From Marinobacter sp. SS21 (GTDB lineage Bacteria; Pseudomonadota; Gammaproteobacteria; Pseudomonadales; Oleiphilaceae): a stretch of 64,000 bases of DNA. Shown here one piece after another: positions 54,323 through 64,000 of the stretch. Position numbers and translations under genes: made by a program. The stretch is from NCBI RefSeq assembly GCF_028369065.1, contig NZ_JAQNDA010000017.1, positions 1 to 64,000 of the forward strand, written 5' to 3'. Each line of letters starts with the position of its first letter. Position 1 is the first letter of the stretch. The notes beneath the pieces were generated by a model that saw only the letters and a program-made list of their open reading frames with translations, was not told the origin of the DNA and did not search any database.

Positions 54323-55843
54323 CTAAAGCGTCGGGGGGGTGACGCCTAACGCCTTGGGTAGCGTGGCGCGGTCCTGCCCGCTGGAGCCGGTCTCGGTCCT
54401 GACTTCGCCGCTTAAATCGAACACCTCCTGGGTGGCGACTTGCTCGGTGGCCTGCGACGGGTCCCGCATCCAGGCTAGCACGTCGTAGTAGCGGCGAATG
54501 TTCTGAACATAGATCACCGGCTCGTGGCCTCGGGCATAGCCAAATCGGGTCTTGGTGTACCACTCCTTCTGTGCCAGCAGCGGCAGGAACTCTTTGACAT
54601 CCATCCAGCGATCGGGGTTTTTGCCGCCGGCCTCGGTCAGTCGCCGGGCGTCCTCAAGGTGACCAAAGCCAACGTTGTAGGAGGCCAGCGCGAACCAGGT
54701 CCGGTCCGGTTCCGGAATGCGCTCTGGGATGCGGTCATGGACCATGGTGAAGTAACGGGCGCCGCCCTCGATGCTTTGTTTCGGGTCCAGGCGGTTGCTG
54801 ATGCCGACGTAGCTGGCGGTGTTCCGGGTCAGCATCATTAGCCCCTTGACGCCGGTGGGAGAAACCGCATTGGGCCGCCAGTGCGACTCCTGATAGCCTA
54901 TGGCTGCCAGCAGGCGCCAATCCAGCCCGTGCTTGGAGCCAAAATCACGGAACAGGTTTTCGTAGCGGGGCAGACGATTGCGGACATGATGCACAAAAGT
55001 GCGCGCACCCACGTAATTGAGTCGGTCCAGGTGGCCATAGTAGCGCTCGGTGAGCTGGGCCAGCGTGCCCTCAGCGTCTAACTGTGCCAGGAAATCCTTC
55101 GCAGCGTTGACCAGTGAGGGGTCCTGCTCAATCGGCAGCAGCCAGGCCAGATTTTCCGGCTCGCTCAGGCTGAACGCTTCTTTGACCCCCGGGAAGAAGA
55201 CGTGGTTGATGGCGAGTTCGTTGGAGGCGATGACCGCGACGGGCAATTCGCCGCTCTCGACCCGCTTGAGCAGGCCGGCCGCGTCCAATTCGCTGTGCTG
55301 TTGCCACTCCAGCGCAGGATGCTCGGACTGTAGTGCCTGCAAGTGGCGAACATGATAGCTGTCGGCGATGATGTGCACCGGTGTGTCGGCGATGTCGGCA
55401 ACGCTTTGCGGGCGGTTTATTTCCCGGTTGTAGATGACCACGGATTGCGCCTGCATGCCGATGGGCACGGTATGAAAACGCTCGGCGAACTCCGGTCCTT
55501 CGGCCAGGCCGGCAAGGCCAATGTGGGCGTAGTTACGGTCCAGTACCGACAGGATTTCAGTATTGTCCTCGGCGACTCGGACTCTCAGCGCAACACCCAG
55601 GTGATCGGCGAAGCGCTGGGCCAATTCGTATTCAAAACCGGCAGGGCCGTGCTGATCTTCGTAGTAGATGGACGGGGCGTTTCTGGTGATGACGTGCAGT
55701 ACACCCTCGGAACGGATCTCTTCCAGAGTGCTGGGGCGGGAGCAGCCGGTTGCTAGCAGGACATATCCGGCGATTGCCAGCCAGTAGGCGCCAATACGGA
55801 TGTCTCTATACGTCGTGGTAAGCGTAAGTCGTGCCAAATCCAT
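54323..55843 (-). CDS. mltF: Membrane-bound lytic murein transglycosylase F
   Basis: 506 residues from the ATG at 55843 (a GTG at 55879 is possible). The N-terminal segment WLAIAGYVLLATGC resembles a lipoprotein signal and lipobox. A solute-binding-protein-like domain (~30-280) is followed by a goose-lysozyme-type transglycosylase domain with the catalytic Glu in YQESHWRPNAVSPTG and the SLT signatures SYNVGFGHLEDARRL and YTKTRFGYARGHE. MltF cleaves peptidoglycan to 1,6-anhydro muropeptides at the outer membrane. In Pseudomonas mltF lies next to purL, as here, on the opposite strand. Confidence 0.95.
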   Translation of the reverse strand: MDLARLTLTTTYRDIRIGAYWLAIAGYVLLATGCSRPSTLEEIRSEGVLHVITRNAPSIYYEDQHGPAGFEYELAQRFADHLGVALRVRVAEDNTEILSVLDRNYAHIGLAGLAEGPEFAERFHTVPIGMQAQSVVIYNREINRPQSVADIADTPVHIIADSYHVRHLQALQSEHPALEWQQHSELDAAGLLKRVESGELPVAVIASNELAINHVFFPGVKEAFSLSEPENLAWLLPIEQDPSLVNAAKDFLAQLDAEGTLAQLTERYYGHLDRLNYVGARTFVHHVRNRLPRYENLFRDFGSKHGLDWRLLAAIGYQESHWRPNAVSPTGVKGLMMLTRNTASYVGISNRLDPKQSIEGGARYFTMVHDRIPERIPEPDRTWFALASYNVGFGHLEDARRLTEAGGKNPDRWMDVKEFLPLLAQKEWYTKTRFGYARGHEPVIYVQNIRRYYDVLAWMRDPSQATEQVATQEVFDLSGEVRTETGSSGQDRATLPKALGVTPPTL

Positions 55844-56302
55844 AGTCTCCCGTACATCGGTGTCGAGGGTGTACGTCACTCAGGCCAGTAGCAAAACTGC
55901 TTGCTCAACAGGGTCTTGGCTAGTTGAGAGGCCCCAGACAGAAAGCGGGTCAGGCATTCCATGCCTCAATGAAATCATGGCCCACACCTGTGCAGTTGGT
56001 CAATCTGACGGGTCGCGATCTGTGCAAAACGTTGTAAATTGTATGTTGTTTGATCAGTGCCAACACTGGCCAGCCTGACTTGGAATGACTGTCTGTGACG
56101 CCGTACCGTTCTCGTCGGAGCCCATTTTGGCGATTTGTTGAGCGTAATCAAGTTGTCTTATAGTCGGATTCCACTGCCTTCATCTCTGTATCCCGAAGCC
56201 GCTTTCCAGTATTATGGCGGCCGTTCAGACCGAGGACTGTCTTAGCATCCCATCGCTAAGGCCCGACCCGATTCCCAGATTAGCGTGATACAGGTTTAGA
56301 CC
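55844..56302. other. 459-bp mltF-purL divergent intergenic region
   Basis: No gene is seen. A sigma-70-like pair, TTGTTG (56135-56140) and TATAGT (56159-56164) separated by 18 bp, points toward purL with a leader of about 130 nt. I looked for a PurR-type box. A sequence like GCAAAACGTTGTAA at 56033 is close but has the wrong spacing. Confidence 0.4.
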
Positions 56303-59300
56303 ATGCTGGAACTTCGCGGCGCTCCCGCGCTTTCGCCCTTCCGCTCTCAGAAACTTCTTGCCCAGATTCAGGCCGTCGTGCCCGAGGTGGCGCATGTATA
56401 CGCTGAGTTCATGCACTTTTCCGATCTGGAAGCCGAACTTTCACCGGCGGAACAGCAGGTTCTCGACCGCCTGTTGCGGTACGGTCCGAGCGTGCCGGTC
56501 GAGCAACCCGATGGCATCCTCTTTTTGGTGGTGCCCCGTCCAGGCACGCTGTCACCCTGGTCGAGCAAGGCGACTGAGATTGCCCGCAATTGCGGTCTCA
56601 AGCAGATTCGCCGGATTGAGCGGGGTACGGCCTACTACATCAAGGCCGAGGGTAAGCTGGGGCTCAAGCAGCGGGAGAAGATTGCCGCGCTGCTGCACGA
56701 TCGCATGACCCAGAAGGTGTTCCACGAAATGGGCGGCGCTGAATTGCTGTTCAATCGGGAAGAGCCGCGGCCGCTGAATGCGGTCGGTATCCTGGCCGGA
56801 GGTCGTCGCGCCCTGGAAGTTGCGAATCAGGACTTGGGCCTGGCGCTGGCAGACGATGAAATCGATTACCTGGTCGATGCTTTTGCCGGGCTGGCTCGTG
56901 ATCCGACCGATGTGGAATTGATGATGTTCGCACAGGCGAACTCGGAACACTGTCGCCACAAGATTTTCAATGCGTCCTGGGACATCGATGGTGAGGCCCA
57001 GGACAAGTCGCTGTTCGCGATGATTCGTAACACCTACCAGATGAACAGCGACGGTGTCCTGTCCGCCTATAAGGACAATGCGTCGGTGATTGTTGGCAGT
57101 CACGGCGGTCGGTTCTTCCCGGACCCGGCTTCCGGCGTTTACCGTTATCATCCGGAAGACATCCATATCCTGATGAAGGTGGAGACCCACAACCACCCGA
57201 CCGCCATTTCGCCGTTCGCTGGAGCGGCAACCGGCTCTGGCGGTGAGATCCGTGATGAAGGCGCAACCGGTCGTGGCTCCAAGCCCAAGGCGGGATTAAC
57301 GGGCTTCACCGTATCCAACCTGAACATCCCGGGTGACAAGCAGCCCTGGGAAGGCAGCTACGGTAAGCCGGAACGCATTGCCTCTGCCCTGGACATCATG
57401 ATCGAAGGCCCCATTGGCGGTGCGGCGTTCAACAACGAGTTTGGTCGCCCCAACCTGGCAGGCTATTTCCGAACCTTCGAGGAAGCGGTTTCCGGCCCCG
57501 ACGGGGAAGAAGTTCGGGGATACCACAAGCCGATCATGATTGCTGGCGGTATGGGCAACATTCGCCCGGAGCATGTGGAAAAGGGCCATATTCCGGTGGG
57601 CGCCAAGCTGATCGTCCTCGGCGGGCCCTCAATGTTGATCGGCCTGGGCGGTGGTGCGGCATCCTCCATGGACTCCGGCTCCAGTCATGAAAATCTCGAT
57701 TTTGCCTCCGTTCAGCGCGACAACCCGGAAATGGAGCGTCGCTGCCAGGAAGTCATTGACCGTTGCTGGCAGAAGGGCGATGCCAACCCGATCTGCTTTA
57801 TCCATGACGTAGGCGCTGGCGGTCTGTCCAATGCCATGCCGGAGCTGGTCAAGGACGGTGGCCGGGGCGGTAAGTTCGAGCTGCGTGAAATTCCCAACGA
57901 TGAACCCGGTATGTCGCCGTTGGAGATTTGGTGTAACGAATCCCAGGAACGCTATGTCATGGCGGTGGCGCCGGAAAATCTCGAGCTGTTCGATGCCATC
58001 TGTCGCCGGGAGCGATGCCCCTATGCGGTCATCGGTGAGGCAACCGAGAGTCATCATCTGGAACTGGCCGATTCCTACTTCAATGACAAGGCCGTGGATC
58101 TGCCGATGGAAGTGCTGTTCGGCAAGCCCCCGAAGATGCATCGAAGCGTGGCCCGCTCCTCATTTACCAAGCCTATTTTCGACAGCACCAGGATTGACCC
58201 GAAAGATGCGGTCAAACGAGTGCTGCGTCTGCCGTCGGTAGGCAGCAAGAGTTTCCTGATTACCATTGGTGACCGCACCATTACCGGCCTGGTGGCCCGC
58301 GACCAGATGGTCGGACCCTGGCAGGTGCCGGTCAGTGACGTTGCAGTCACGGCGGCCTCGTTCGACGTGAACACCGGTGAGGCCATGGCGATGGGGGAGC
58401 GTACACCGGTTGCAACCATCGACGCGCCGGCTTCCGGCCGCATGGCGGTTGGAGAAGTCATTACCAATCTGGCCGCCGCGCCCATTGAAAAGCTCTCCGA
58501 TATTCGCCTGTCGGCAAACTGGATGGCCGCTGCCGGACATCCCGGGGAAGACGCCAATCTTTATGACACCGTTAAAGCCGTTGGTATGGAGCTGTGTCCT
58601 GAACTGGGAATCACCATCCCGGTGGGTAAGGACTCCATGTCGATGAAGACGGTCTGGGAGGCAGACGGCGGTGAACAGAAGAGCGTTACCTCGCCGTTGT
58701 CGTTGATTGTCAGCGGATTTGCACCAGTCACCGATATCCGCCGTACATTGACGCCGCAATTGCGGACCGACGCCGGCGAAACGGATCTGATTCTCATTGA
58801 TCTGGCTGCCGGCCAGAACCGTTTGGGTGGTTCGGCGCTGGCCCAGGTGTATGGTCAGGTTGGTGCCGTTGCACCAGACCTGGACGATCCGGAAGACATC
58901 AAGGCCTTCTTCGCTGTCATTCAGGGGCTGAATGGCGATGGTAAATTGCTCGCCTATCACGACCGTTCCGACGGTGGTGCCTTGGTTACCTTGGTGGAAA
59001 TGGCGTTTGCCGGCCGGGTAGGTATTGACGTCAAGCTGGATGGGCTCGCAGAGGATGACAGTCAATTTGCCCGGGAGATGTTTAACGAGGAACTGGGTGC
59101 GGTGATTCAGGTTCGGCGGGAAGAGACCGAGCTGGTTCTGCAGCAGTTCTCGGCAGCGGGATTGGGCGAGCACACCTCGGTGATCGGAACACTGAACAGC
59201 GAAGATCGTATTCGCTTCTCCTTCGACGACGCGTCCGTGATTGATGAAGCCCGCAGCGACCTTCAGCGTCTGTGGTCCGAAACCAGCTATCGGATCCAGT

Positions 59301-60208
59301 CGCTGCGAGATAATGCCGACTGCGCCCAGCAGGAATTCGATAACATTCTCGATTCCGCGGACCCTGGCTTGCACGCTGAGCTGACCTTTGATCTCAATGA
59401 GGACGTTGCTGCGCCGTATATCGCCAAAGGGGTTTGGCCCAAGGTTGCGGTGTTGAGGGAGCAGGGCGTGAATGGTCAGGTAGAAATGGCTGCCGCCTTC
59501 GATCGTGCCGGTTTCGAATCGTTTGACGTTCATATGAGCGACCTGCTTTCCGGTCGAGCCGATCTGGAGGGTTTCAACGCTCTGGTCGCCTGCGGTGGCT
59601 TCTCGTTCGGCGATGTGTTGGGTGCCGGCGAGGGCTGGGCCAAGTCGATCCTGTTTAATGATCGGGTTCGGGACCAGTTTGCCCAGTTCTTCGAGCGGGA
59701 GGATAGCCTCGCACTTGGCGTTTGTAACGGCTGTCAAATGCTCTCCAATCTGCATGAGCTTATCCCTGGCAGTGAGGGCTGGCCGCGGTTTGTGCGCAAT
59801 CAGTCCGAGCAGTTTGAGGCTCGCTTGGCCATGGTGGAAGTGGTTAAGTCCAACTCGGCGTTCCTGGACGGGATGGCAGGATCCCGCATGCCAATTGCGG
59901 TTGCTCACGGTGAAGGCCGGGTCGAGTTTTCCGGCGGGGCCTCCGCGGCCCAGTTAGCTGGCGATGGCCGTTTGGCGTTGCGTTATGTCGATAACCGAGG
60001 CCAAGCTACCGAGCGCTATCCATACAACCCGAACGGCTCTGAAGCGGGCATGACCGGTGTAACCTCGGCCAGTGGCCGTGTGACCATCATGATGCCTCAT
60101 CCTGAGCGGGTGTTCCGGGCCGCGCAATTCTCGTGGCGACCGGATGCCTGGCAGGAAGACGGTCCTTGGCTGCGCATGTTCAGGAATGCTCGTCGTTGGT
60201 TTGACTAA
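56303..60208 (+). CDS. purL: Phosphoribosylformylglycinamidine synthase, long single-chain form
   Basis: 1301 residues, the usual length for the proteobacterial single-chain enzyme. The N-terminal domain, linker, FGAM synthase core ([51 protein letters not shown]) and the C-terminal glutaminase ([18 protein letters not shown], then the catalytic Cys in LGVCNGCQM and His-Glu in HPERVFR) are all visible. It makes formylglycinamidine ribotide in de novo purine synthesis. There is no frameshift. Confidence 0.98.
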   Translation: MLELRGAPALSPFRSQKLLAQIQAVVPEVAHVYAEFMHFSDLEAELSPAEQQVLDRLLRYGPSVPVEQPDGILFLVVPRPGTLSPWSSKATEIARNCGLKQIRRIERGTAYYIKAEGKLGLKQREKIAALLHDRMTQKVFHEMGGAELLFNREEPRPLNAVGILAGGRRALEVANQDLGLALADDEIDYLVDAFAGLARDPTDVELMMFAQANSEHCRHKIFNASWDIDGEAQDKSLFAMIRNTYQMNSDGVLSAYKDNASVIVGSHGGRFFPDPASGVYRYHPEDIHILMKVETHNHPTAISPFAGAATGSGGEIRDEGATGRGSKPKAGLTGFTVSNLNIPGDKQPWEGSYGKPERIASALDIMIEGPIGGAAFNNEFGRPNLAGYFRTFEEAVSGPDGEEVRGYHKPIMIAGGMGNIRPEHVEKGHIPVGAKLIVLGGPSMLIGLGGGAASSMDSGSSHENLDFASVQRDNPEMERRCQEVIDRCWQKGDANPICFIHDVGAGGLSNAMPELVKDGGRGGKFELREIPNDEPGMSPLEIWCNESQERYVMAVAPENLELFDAICRRERCPYAVIGEATESHHLELADSYFNDKAVDLPMEVLFGKPPKMHRSVARSSFTKPIFDSTRIDPKDAVKRVLRLPSVGSKSFLITIGDRTITGLVARDQMVGPWQVPVSDVAVTAASFDVNTGEAMAMGERTPVATIDAPASGRMAVGEVITNLAAAPIEKLSDIRLSANWMAAAGHPGEDANLYDTVKAVGMELCPELGITIPVGKDSMSMKTVWEADGGEQKSVTSPLSLIVSGFAPVTDIRRTLTPQLRTDAGETDLILIDLAAGQNRLGGSALAQVYGQVGAVAPDLDDPEDIKAFFAVIQGLNGDGKLLAYHDRSDGGALVTLVEMAFAGRVGIDVKLDGLAEDDSQFAREMFNEELGAVIQVRREETELVLQQFSAAGLGEHTSVIGTLNSEDRIRFSFDDASVIDEARSDLQRLWSETSYRIQSLRDNADCAQQEFDNILDSADPGLHAELTFDLNEDVAAPYIAKGVWPKVAVLREQGVNGQVEMAAAFDRAGFESFDVHMSDLLSGRADLEGFNALVACGGFSFGDVLGAGEGWAKSILFNDRVRDQFAQFFEREDSLALGVCNGCQMLSNLHELIPGSEGWPRFVRNQSEQFEARLAMVEVVKSNSAFLDGMAGSRMPIAVAHGEGRVEFSGGASAAQLAGDGRLALRYVDNRGQATERYPYNPNGSEAGMTGVTSASGRVTIMMPHPERVFRAAQFSWRPDAWQEDGPWLRMFRNARRWFD

Positions 60209-60225
60209 GCGCTGCCTTCTGAACT

Positions 60226-60277
60226 AAAACCGATCATGGGCTGCTGCATTTTGGAGCAGCCCATGATCGGTTTTTTT
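60226..60277 (+). terminator. Strong rho-independent terminator after purL
   Basis: Perfect 20-bp arms (60226-60245 and 60255-60274) with a 9-nt loop, followed by a run of T. It starts 18 bp after the purL stop. Confidence 0.95.
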
Positions 60278-60723
60278 GTGGCTGTTAGTAACGAATATCG
60301 TTACCAACTGTATCATTCTTGCTCAGCTACATCGGTGTAACAAAAAAATGTCGCTGATGGGTACGGTTGTGCGGCGGAAATCAAGAGCAAAACTTGCCTG
60401 AAACGCAGAAAAAACTCTTGACTCGTAAGGTTTATGCACATTTTCGGTGCTGTGCTGTATGCCCGCTGAGCAAGCTCGATATTCATTGCATAACTTTTGA
60501 GCCATCAGTGTAAGCTATTGATAGTAAAGCGTTTATCCTAATAGGCGAATTTGTCACCAATTTGACTCGAGGTCAGTAGTTATGGGGGGTAGGGGCGGAT
60601 TCCCAAAAACTATCCCCAGAGTTATCCACAGAATCTGTGGGTAAGTTTCTAAGCGATTAATCTGTACAAAAAATGTTCTTCTCGGCAGCGGGGAGGGCGG
60701 ATCGCGGTTGGGGAGAAGTAGCT
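60278..60723. other. 446-bp AT-rich region with DnaA-box-like sites
   Basis: No supportable gene. 60300-60560 is noticeably AT-rich. A G-rich run (GGGGGGTAGGGGCGG at 60584-60598) precedes the DnaA-box pair listed separately. The promoter of the YqfO-like gene must lie near 60640-60700. Confidence 0.5.
60622..60644. promoter_or_regulatory. Pair of convergent DnaA-box-like 9-mers
   Basis: TTATCCACA at 60622-60630 is an exact consensus DnaA box. TGTGGGTAA at 60636-60644 is a box on the other strand with one mismatch. Together they form an inverted repeat with 10-bp arms (one mismatch) around AAT. A third weak one, CTATCCCCA, is at 60610-60618. There are too few sites and no neighbouring dnaA, dnaN or rpmH genes for a chromosomal origin. 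Confidence 0.6.
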
Positions 60724-61035
60724 GTGTATAAGTTGTGTTTTTTTGTGCCTGAGACCCATCTGGACCAAACCAAGCGCGCCCTGTTTGAAGCGGGGGCCGG
60801 TCGCATAGGGGATTACGATGCGTGTGCCTGGCAGACGTTAGGTCAGGGACAGTTCAGGCCGCTGGATGGCAGTCAGCCGTTTTTGGGGGAGCGGGGCGAG
60901 CTGGAGGTTGTTAGCGAGTATAAAGTTGAGATGGTGTGTCGGGACGATCTGATCCGGCGGGCGGTGGATGCGCTCAAAGCAGCGCATCCATACGAAGAGC
61001 CGGCGTATGAGGTGTATCGTCTCGAAGATTTCTAG
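60724..61035 (+). CDS. YqfO / NIF3-C-terminal-like protein
   Basis: 103 residues from the GTG at 60724, chosen because GGGGAGAAG lies 6 bp upstream; an ATG at 60673 lacks such a site. The domain matches the small module inserted in NIF3/YbgI proteins of other bacteria: YKLCFFVPETHLDQTKRALFEAGAGRIGDYD, CAWQTLGQGQFRP and the end AHPYEEPAYEVYRLEDF. It folds like the PII-type ferredoxin-like domain. Standalone forms have no settled function. Confidence 0.88.
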   Translation: MYKLCFFVPETHLDQTKRALFEAGAGRIGDYDACAWQTLGQGQFRPLDGSQPFLGERGELEVVSEYKVEMVCRDDLIRRAVDALKAAHPYEEPAYEVYRLEDF

Positions 61036-61055
61036 GGAGCGACCGGCATCGGGCG

Positions 61056-61619
61056 TTATGACGTCGCCGCCTTTGCCTTCTGCCCCAGTTGAAACCGGAT
61101 ATCGCTGACATGGACCGGGAAGTTATTGTGCTCAATGTCTTCAATAAAGTGTTCCAGGGTGCGCTTTACCGTTGGAAAGGAAATTTCTTCCCAGGGGATT
61201 TCGTCCAGGCTGAACAGTCGGGATTCCAGGGACTCTTCGCCGGCACCGAACTCTCCGGTCTTAAGGCTGGCTCGGTAGAACATATGTACCTGGTCGATAT
61301 GAGGCACGTGGATGATTGTGTATAGATCATCAATGCTCACATCCGCCAAGGCCTCTTCCCAGGTCTCGCGGGCTGCGGCCTCCAGCGTTGTTTCCGAGTT
61401 TTCCATGAATCCGGCCGGCAAGGTCCAGTAGCCATATCTGGGCTCGATGGCCCGCCGGCAGAGCAGGATTTTGCCCTCCCACACCGGCAGGGTGCCGGCG
61501 ACGATTCGTGGGTTCTGGTAGTGTATGGTATCGCAGCTCGGACAGACGAAGCGGTGTCGGTTATCCCCCTCAGGAATGCGGTGTTCGACGAGATGGCCGC
61601 AACTGCTGCAGTATTTCAT
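61056..61619 (-). CDS. Nudix hydrolase with N-terminal zinc ribbon
   Basis: 187 residues. Residues 1-32 form a Cys4 zinc ribbon (CSSCG...CPSC). The Nudix domain (~35-160) has the box GFMENSETTLEAAARETWEEAL, which conforms except that the conserved glycine near its end is Leu. A C-terminal helix IEDIEHNNFPVHV follows. Members cleave NADH, ADP-ribose or related nucleotides, and the substrate cannot be told from sequence. The gene is convergent with the YqfO-like gene. Confidence 0.9.
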   Translation of the reverse strand: MKYCSSCGHLVEHRIPEGDNRHRFVCPSCDTIHYQNPRIVAGTLPVWEGKILLCRRAIEPRYGYWTLPAGFMENSETTLEAAARETWEEALADVSIDDLYTIIHVPHIDQVHMFYRASLKTGEFGAGEESLESRLFSLDEIPWEEISFPTVKRTLEHFIEDIEHNNFPVHVSDIRFQLGQKAKAATS

Positions 61620-61736
61620 GGAGATCCTCGTATACTTTTGGAGAAGTAATCCTGTGCTTCCCAGTGTATCTGGCTGGCCCCGGTCTGTCTCACTTACGGA
61701 GTCACTGAATAGCTCCGAAGGTGCTAAAAATCAGAA

Positions 61737-62378
61737 ATGGATCGAAGCTATTCAATGGCGCCTCATTCAAATGCAGTGATCGGGAGTGGGAAATTGCACA
61801 ATCTTTTAAGCGAACGTCTGGCCGGGTATGCACCTAGGCAGCTTGCACTCGATTACCCCGAAGCTGGCGTATTGGTACCGGTGACTGAGGATCGTAGTCA
61901 CCCCGAGATAGTATTTACGTTACGCTCAGCCAATTTGAACACTCATCGGGGGCAGGTCTCCTTCCCAGGTGGCAAGCGCGACAAGCAGGATGGCTCGCTG
62001 GCGGACACTGCGTTACGCGAGGCCCATGAGGAAATCGGTCTGGCGCCCGAGTTGGTGCAGGTGGTGGCGCCGCTGAGTCAGGTGATGTCACGCCATGGCA
62101 TCTTGGTCACCCCTTATGTCGGAGTGATCCCCGCGGATGCGCCACTTACCGCCAATCCTGCTGAGATTGAAAGTATTTTTCGGGTTCCCATCGAATTCTT
62201 TCTGGAAGATCGGCGCGAGCGTACGGATGCCATTCCTTTTATGAACCACACCTTCTACGTTCCCTGCTATCGGTGGGAGCGATATCAGATCTGGGGATTG
62301 TCGGCTGTTGTACTGGTCGACTTTCTGAATGCTGTGTACGATGCCGGCGTTGATTTGCTGGAGCCGCGCACGGACTGA
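61737..62378 (+). CDS. Nudix CoA pyrophosphatase (NudL/YeaB type)
   Basis: 213 residues; the start could also be the ATG at 61755. It has [13 protein letters not shown], the CoA-pyrophosphatase signature, and the Nudix box [25 protein letters not shown]-terminal residues [13 protein letters not shown] are typical. The family hydrolyses CoA and acyl-CoA to 4'-phosphopantetheine and 3',5'-ADP. It is the first of three close genes with the gamma-carbonic anhydrase and the DUF1289 protein. Confidence 0.88.
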   Translation: MDRSYSMAPHSNAVIGSGKLHNLLSERLAGYAPRQLALDYPEAGVLVPVTEDRSHPEIVFTLRSANLNTHRGQVSFPGGKRDKQDGSLADTALREAHEEIGLAPELVQVVAPLSQVMSRHGILVTPYVGVIPADAPLTANPAEIESIFRVPIEFFLEDRRERTDAIPFMNHTFYVPCYRWERYQIWGLSAVVLVDFLNAVYDAGVDLLEPRTD

Positions 62379-62391
62379 CAGGAGAGAAATA

Positions 62392-62919
62392 ATGCTTTAC
62401 GAATTGGCAGGCCGCCGCCCTGAATTGCGTGGCGAAGGACAATTTATTGCTAGCAATGCCACCGTTATAGGCAGCGTGTTGATGGAGGAACACAGCAGTG
62501 TCTGGTTTAACGCTGTAATCCGGGGTGATAACGACGTCATCACCGTTGGTCCGGAATCCAATATCCAGGACGGCGCCGTTCTGCACACCGATGCCAGCAT
62601 TAAATTAACCCTGGGCCGTGGCGTGACGGTTGGCCATAACGTCATGTTGCACGGCTGTGAAATCGGCGATTATTCGCTGATTGGAATCAATGCGGTGGTA
62701 TTGAACGGGGCGAAGATAGGCAGGCATTGTCTGATCGGAGCGAATACCCTCATTCCTGAGGGGATGGTGGTTCCGGATGGCTCTATGGTTGTTGGCTCGC
62801 CTGGCAAGGTCAAAAAAGAGCTGAATGACAACCAGAAGAAAATGCTTGAGCTCAGCGCTGCACATTATGTTCAGAATGCGCGCCGTTATCTCGATGAACT
62901 GAAGCCTGTAGAGATCTGA
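62392..62919 (+). CDS. Gamma-class carbonic anhydrase-like protein
   Basis: 175 residues, ATG with AGGAGAG upstream, 13 bp after the Nudix stop. The left-handed beta-helix hexapeptide repeats run through residues ~20-140, with metal-ligand histidines in [15 protein letters not shown] and the residues [11 protein letters not shown] and [11 protein letters not shown]. It resembles YrdA/CaiE and gamma-carbonic anhydrases. Enzyme activity is not certain in this branch. The C-terminal helix is present. Confidence 0.9.
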   Translation: MLYELAGRRPELRGEGQFIASNATVIGSVLMEEHSSVWFNAVIRGDNDVITVGPESNIQDGAVLHTDASIKLTLGRGVTVGHNVMLHGCEIGDYSLIGINAVVLNGAKIGRHCLIGANTLIPEGMVVPDGSMVVGSPGKVKKELNDNQKKMLELSAAHYVQNARRYLDELKPVEI

Positions 62920-62920
62920 T

Positions 62921-63103
62921 ATGAGTGTGGCCGACAAAGTGTTATCGCCTTGTGTGAGTGTGTGCGCGCTCGACGAAAACGACGTATGCATAGGCTGTCA
63001 TCGCACCGGAGACGAGATCCTGAAGTGGAGTCAGTTAACCAACGATGAGCGTCGGGATGTCCTGAGGCTGGTGGCCAAGCGGGAAGAAAAGGTGGCGCTG
63101 TAA
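62921..63103 (+). CDS. DUF1289 small protein
   Basis: 60 residues, starting 1 bp after the carbonic anhydrase stop. The Cys pattern SPCVSVCALDENDVCIGCHRTGDEI is the DUF1289 signature, probably a small metal site. A helical tail LTNDERRDVLRLV follows. The function is unknown. It is likely translated by coupling to the gene before it. Confidence 0.87.
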   Translation: MSVADKVLSPCVSVCALDENDVCIGCHRTGDEILKWSQLTNDERRDVLRLVAKREEKVAL

Positions 63104-63173
63104 ACCAGTGCCCCTGGATTGATAAAAAATCGAACGAACATTTTGGAAAGTTCAAAATGCAGATACGTTCAAA

Positions 63174-63202
63174 GTGTTGGAGAGTCTAACGTGTTGGAGA
63201 GT
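63174..63202 (+). repeat. Duplicated 17-bp leader repeat before purT
   Basis: GTGTTGGAGAGT occurs at 63174-63185 and again at 63191-63202, a period of 17 bp. The second copy provides the GGAG Shine-Dalgarno for the GTG start of purT. The duplication probably arose by slippage and may give a second, unused ribosome-binding site. Confidence 0.75.
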
Positions 63203-63207
63203 ACAAG

Positions 63208-64000
63208 GTGAGCGACGGAGTAACGATCAAGCTGGGCACACCATCGCGGAACAATGCCTACCGGGTATTGCTCTGTGGGTCTGGTGAGTTGGGTAAAGAG
63301 GTGGTTATCGAGTTGCAGCGATTGGGCGTTGAAGTGATTGCGGTGGATCGATATGCCAACGCGCCGGCCATGCAGGTGGCGCATCGCAGCCACGTCATCG
63401 ACATGCTCGACGCTCAGGCGTTAAGAGCGGTGATCGAGCTGGAGCAGCCTCAGCTGATCGTGCCGGAAATTGAAGCGATCGCCACCCAGGAGCTGGTTAA
63501 GCTGGAAGAAGAGGGTTATCGGGTGGTGCCGACCGCGCGAGCGGTTAATCTGACCATGAACCGTGAGGGCATTCGTCGGCTGGCGGCTGAGCAGTTGGGC
63601 TTGCCTACTTCGCCGTTTCGGTTTGCCGATTCCCGAGAGGCCTATCTGCAAGCCATTGAGGAGATTGGATTGCCTCTGGTGGTCAAGCCGGTGATGAGTT
63701 CATCCGGCAAGGGGCAGAGCACCGTTCGCTCGCAAGCCGATGTTGAGCCGGCTTGGGATTACGCGCAGAGCGGTGGTCGTGCCGGTAAAGGACGCGTGAT
63801 CGTCGAGGGGTTTGTCGAATTCGATTATGAAATTACCCTGCTCACCGTACGCCATTCCGGCGGGGTCAGCTATTGCGAACCCATCGGGCATCGTCAGGAG
63901 GATGGTGATTACCGGGAATCCTGGCAGCCCCAGGCTATGACCGAGAAGGCCCTGGCCCGATCTCGCGAGATCGCTGGCGCGGTCACCGAAAATCTGGGTG
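63208..64000 (+). CDS. purT: Formate-dependent GAR transformylase, 5' part
   Basis: Partial gene, cut by the right edge of the window; 264 codons are visible. GTG start with GGAG 8 bp upstream. The ATP-grasp N-terminal part is clear: [79 protein letters not shown] and [19 protein letters not shown]. PurT makes formyl-GAR using formate and ATP in purine synthesis. No frameshift is seen in the visible part. Confidence 0.96.
   Translation, partial: MSDGVTIKLGTPSRNNAYRVLLCGSGELGKEVVIELQRLGVEVIAVDRYANAPAMQVAHRSHVIDMLDAQALRAVIELEQPQLIVPEIEAIATQELVKLEEEGYRVVPTARAVNLTMNREGIRRLAAEQLGLPTSPFRFADSREAYLQAIEEIGLPLVVKPVMSSSGKGQSTVRSQADVEPAWDYAQSGGRAGKGRVIVEGFVEFDYEITLLTVRHSGGVSYCEPIGHRQEDGDYRESWQPQAMTEKALARSREIAGAVTENLG

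Noticed and set aside
56033..56050. PurR operator upstream of purL
   Set aside because: GCAAAACGTTGTAA is similar to the PurR box but has one extra base between the half-sites, and it lies about 100 bp upstream of the best promoter candidate.
58160..59908. 582-residue antisense frame within purL
   Set aside because: purL is intact and conserved across this stretch. The antisense frame shows no motif and no ribosome-binding site.
60278..60723. Chromosomal replication origin
   Set aside because: Only one exact and one near-exact DnaA box, and no dnaA, dnaN, rpmH or gidA genes nearby. The neighbouring genes are those that normally surround purL.

Overview
The window looks like the chromosome of a marine, hydrocarbon-using gammaproteobacterium, most likely Marinobacter or a close relative. 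The support is a GC-rich sequence, a class AlkB alkane monooxygenase (11702-12967), and a two-domain fatty acyl-CoA reductase of the Marinobacter type (23855-25840). Several gene orders also match those I recall from Pseudomonas: prx / rnt-pyrC / motY, and mtnA / mtaD-ubiG-mupP-yciK. The assignment rests on recognised protein sequences and gene order, not on a database search. About 50 protein genes, one tRNA-Arg and several clear terminators are present. I see no CRISPR array, prophage or complete insertion sequence.

Layout. 1-470: two terminator hairpins and no gene. 467-5863: a putative envelope-sensing module made of an FnIII lipoprotein, a CHASE2-PAS histidine kinase, a LysM/FecR/FnIII protein and an OmpR-type response regulator. 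5996-6143: a small element bounded by perfect 21-bp inverted repeats. 6258-10174: topoisomerase III, BolA, a YciO-type Sua5 protein and an unknown protein. 10247-13670: an AmpG-like permease divergent from alkB, then a glyoxalase II-like hydrolase. 13786-18658: a possible 42-residue ORF, an acyltransferase, an NTF2-like protein behind a perfect palindrome, tRNA-Arg(CCU), an ABC1/UbiB-family kinase, a 19-bp triple tandem repeat and an orphan 118-residue protein. 18953-23478: a paired glycosyltransferase/DUF2064 operon, an M16 protease and a small helical protein.

23855-33590: fatty acyl-CoA reductase, 2-Cys peroxiredoxin, an unusual 923-residue putative surface metalloprotease, rnt, pyrC, motY with a near-consensus sigma-28 promoter, and a histone-deacetylase-like hydrolase. 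33826-44618: a Pat-type protein acetyltransferase, rdgC, a DUF2788 membrane protein, yaaA, a glutaredoxin-like protein, then yciK-mupP-ubiG-mtaD divergent from mtnA, and an XRE-type regulator. 44662-51164: tail-specific protease, a fatty-acid beta-oxidation pair (thiolase and multifunctional protein) and a ComFB-like protein. 51230-56302: a DUF349 coiled-coil protein, a recX without adjacent recA, and mltF. 56303-64000: purL, a pair of DnaA-box-like sequences in a 446-bp gap, a YqfO-like protein, two Nudix hydrolases, a gamma-carbonic anhydrase, a DUF1289 protein and the 5' part of purT.

Functionally, alkB, the fatty acyl-CoA reductase and the beta-oxidation pair fit growth on alkanes with storage or turnover of fatty alcohols and wax esters. 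The methionine-salvage and ubiquinone genes, the two formylglycinamide-pathway genes (purL, purT), pyrC and the RNA/DNA maintenance genes are housekeeping. The parts least explained by known biology are the CHASE2/FecR/LysM signalling module, the 923-residue protease, and the non-coding repeats upstream of the ABC1 kinase and of the acyl-CoA reductase.
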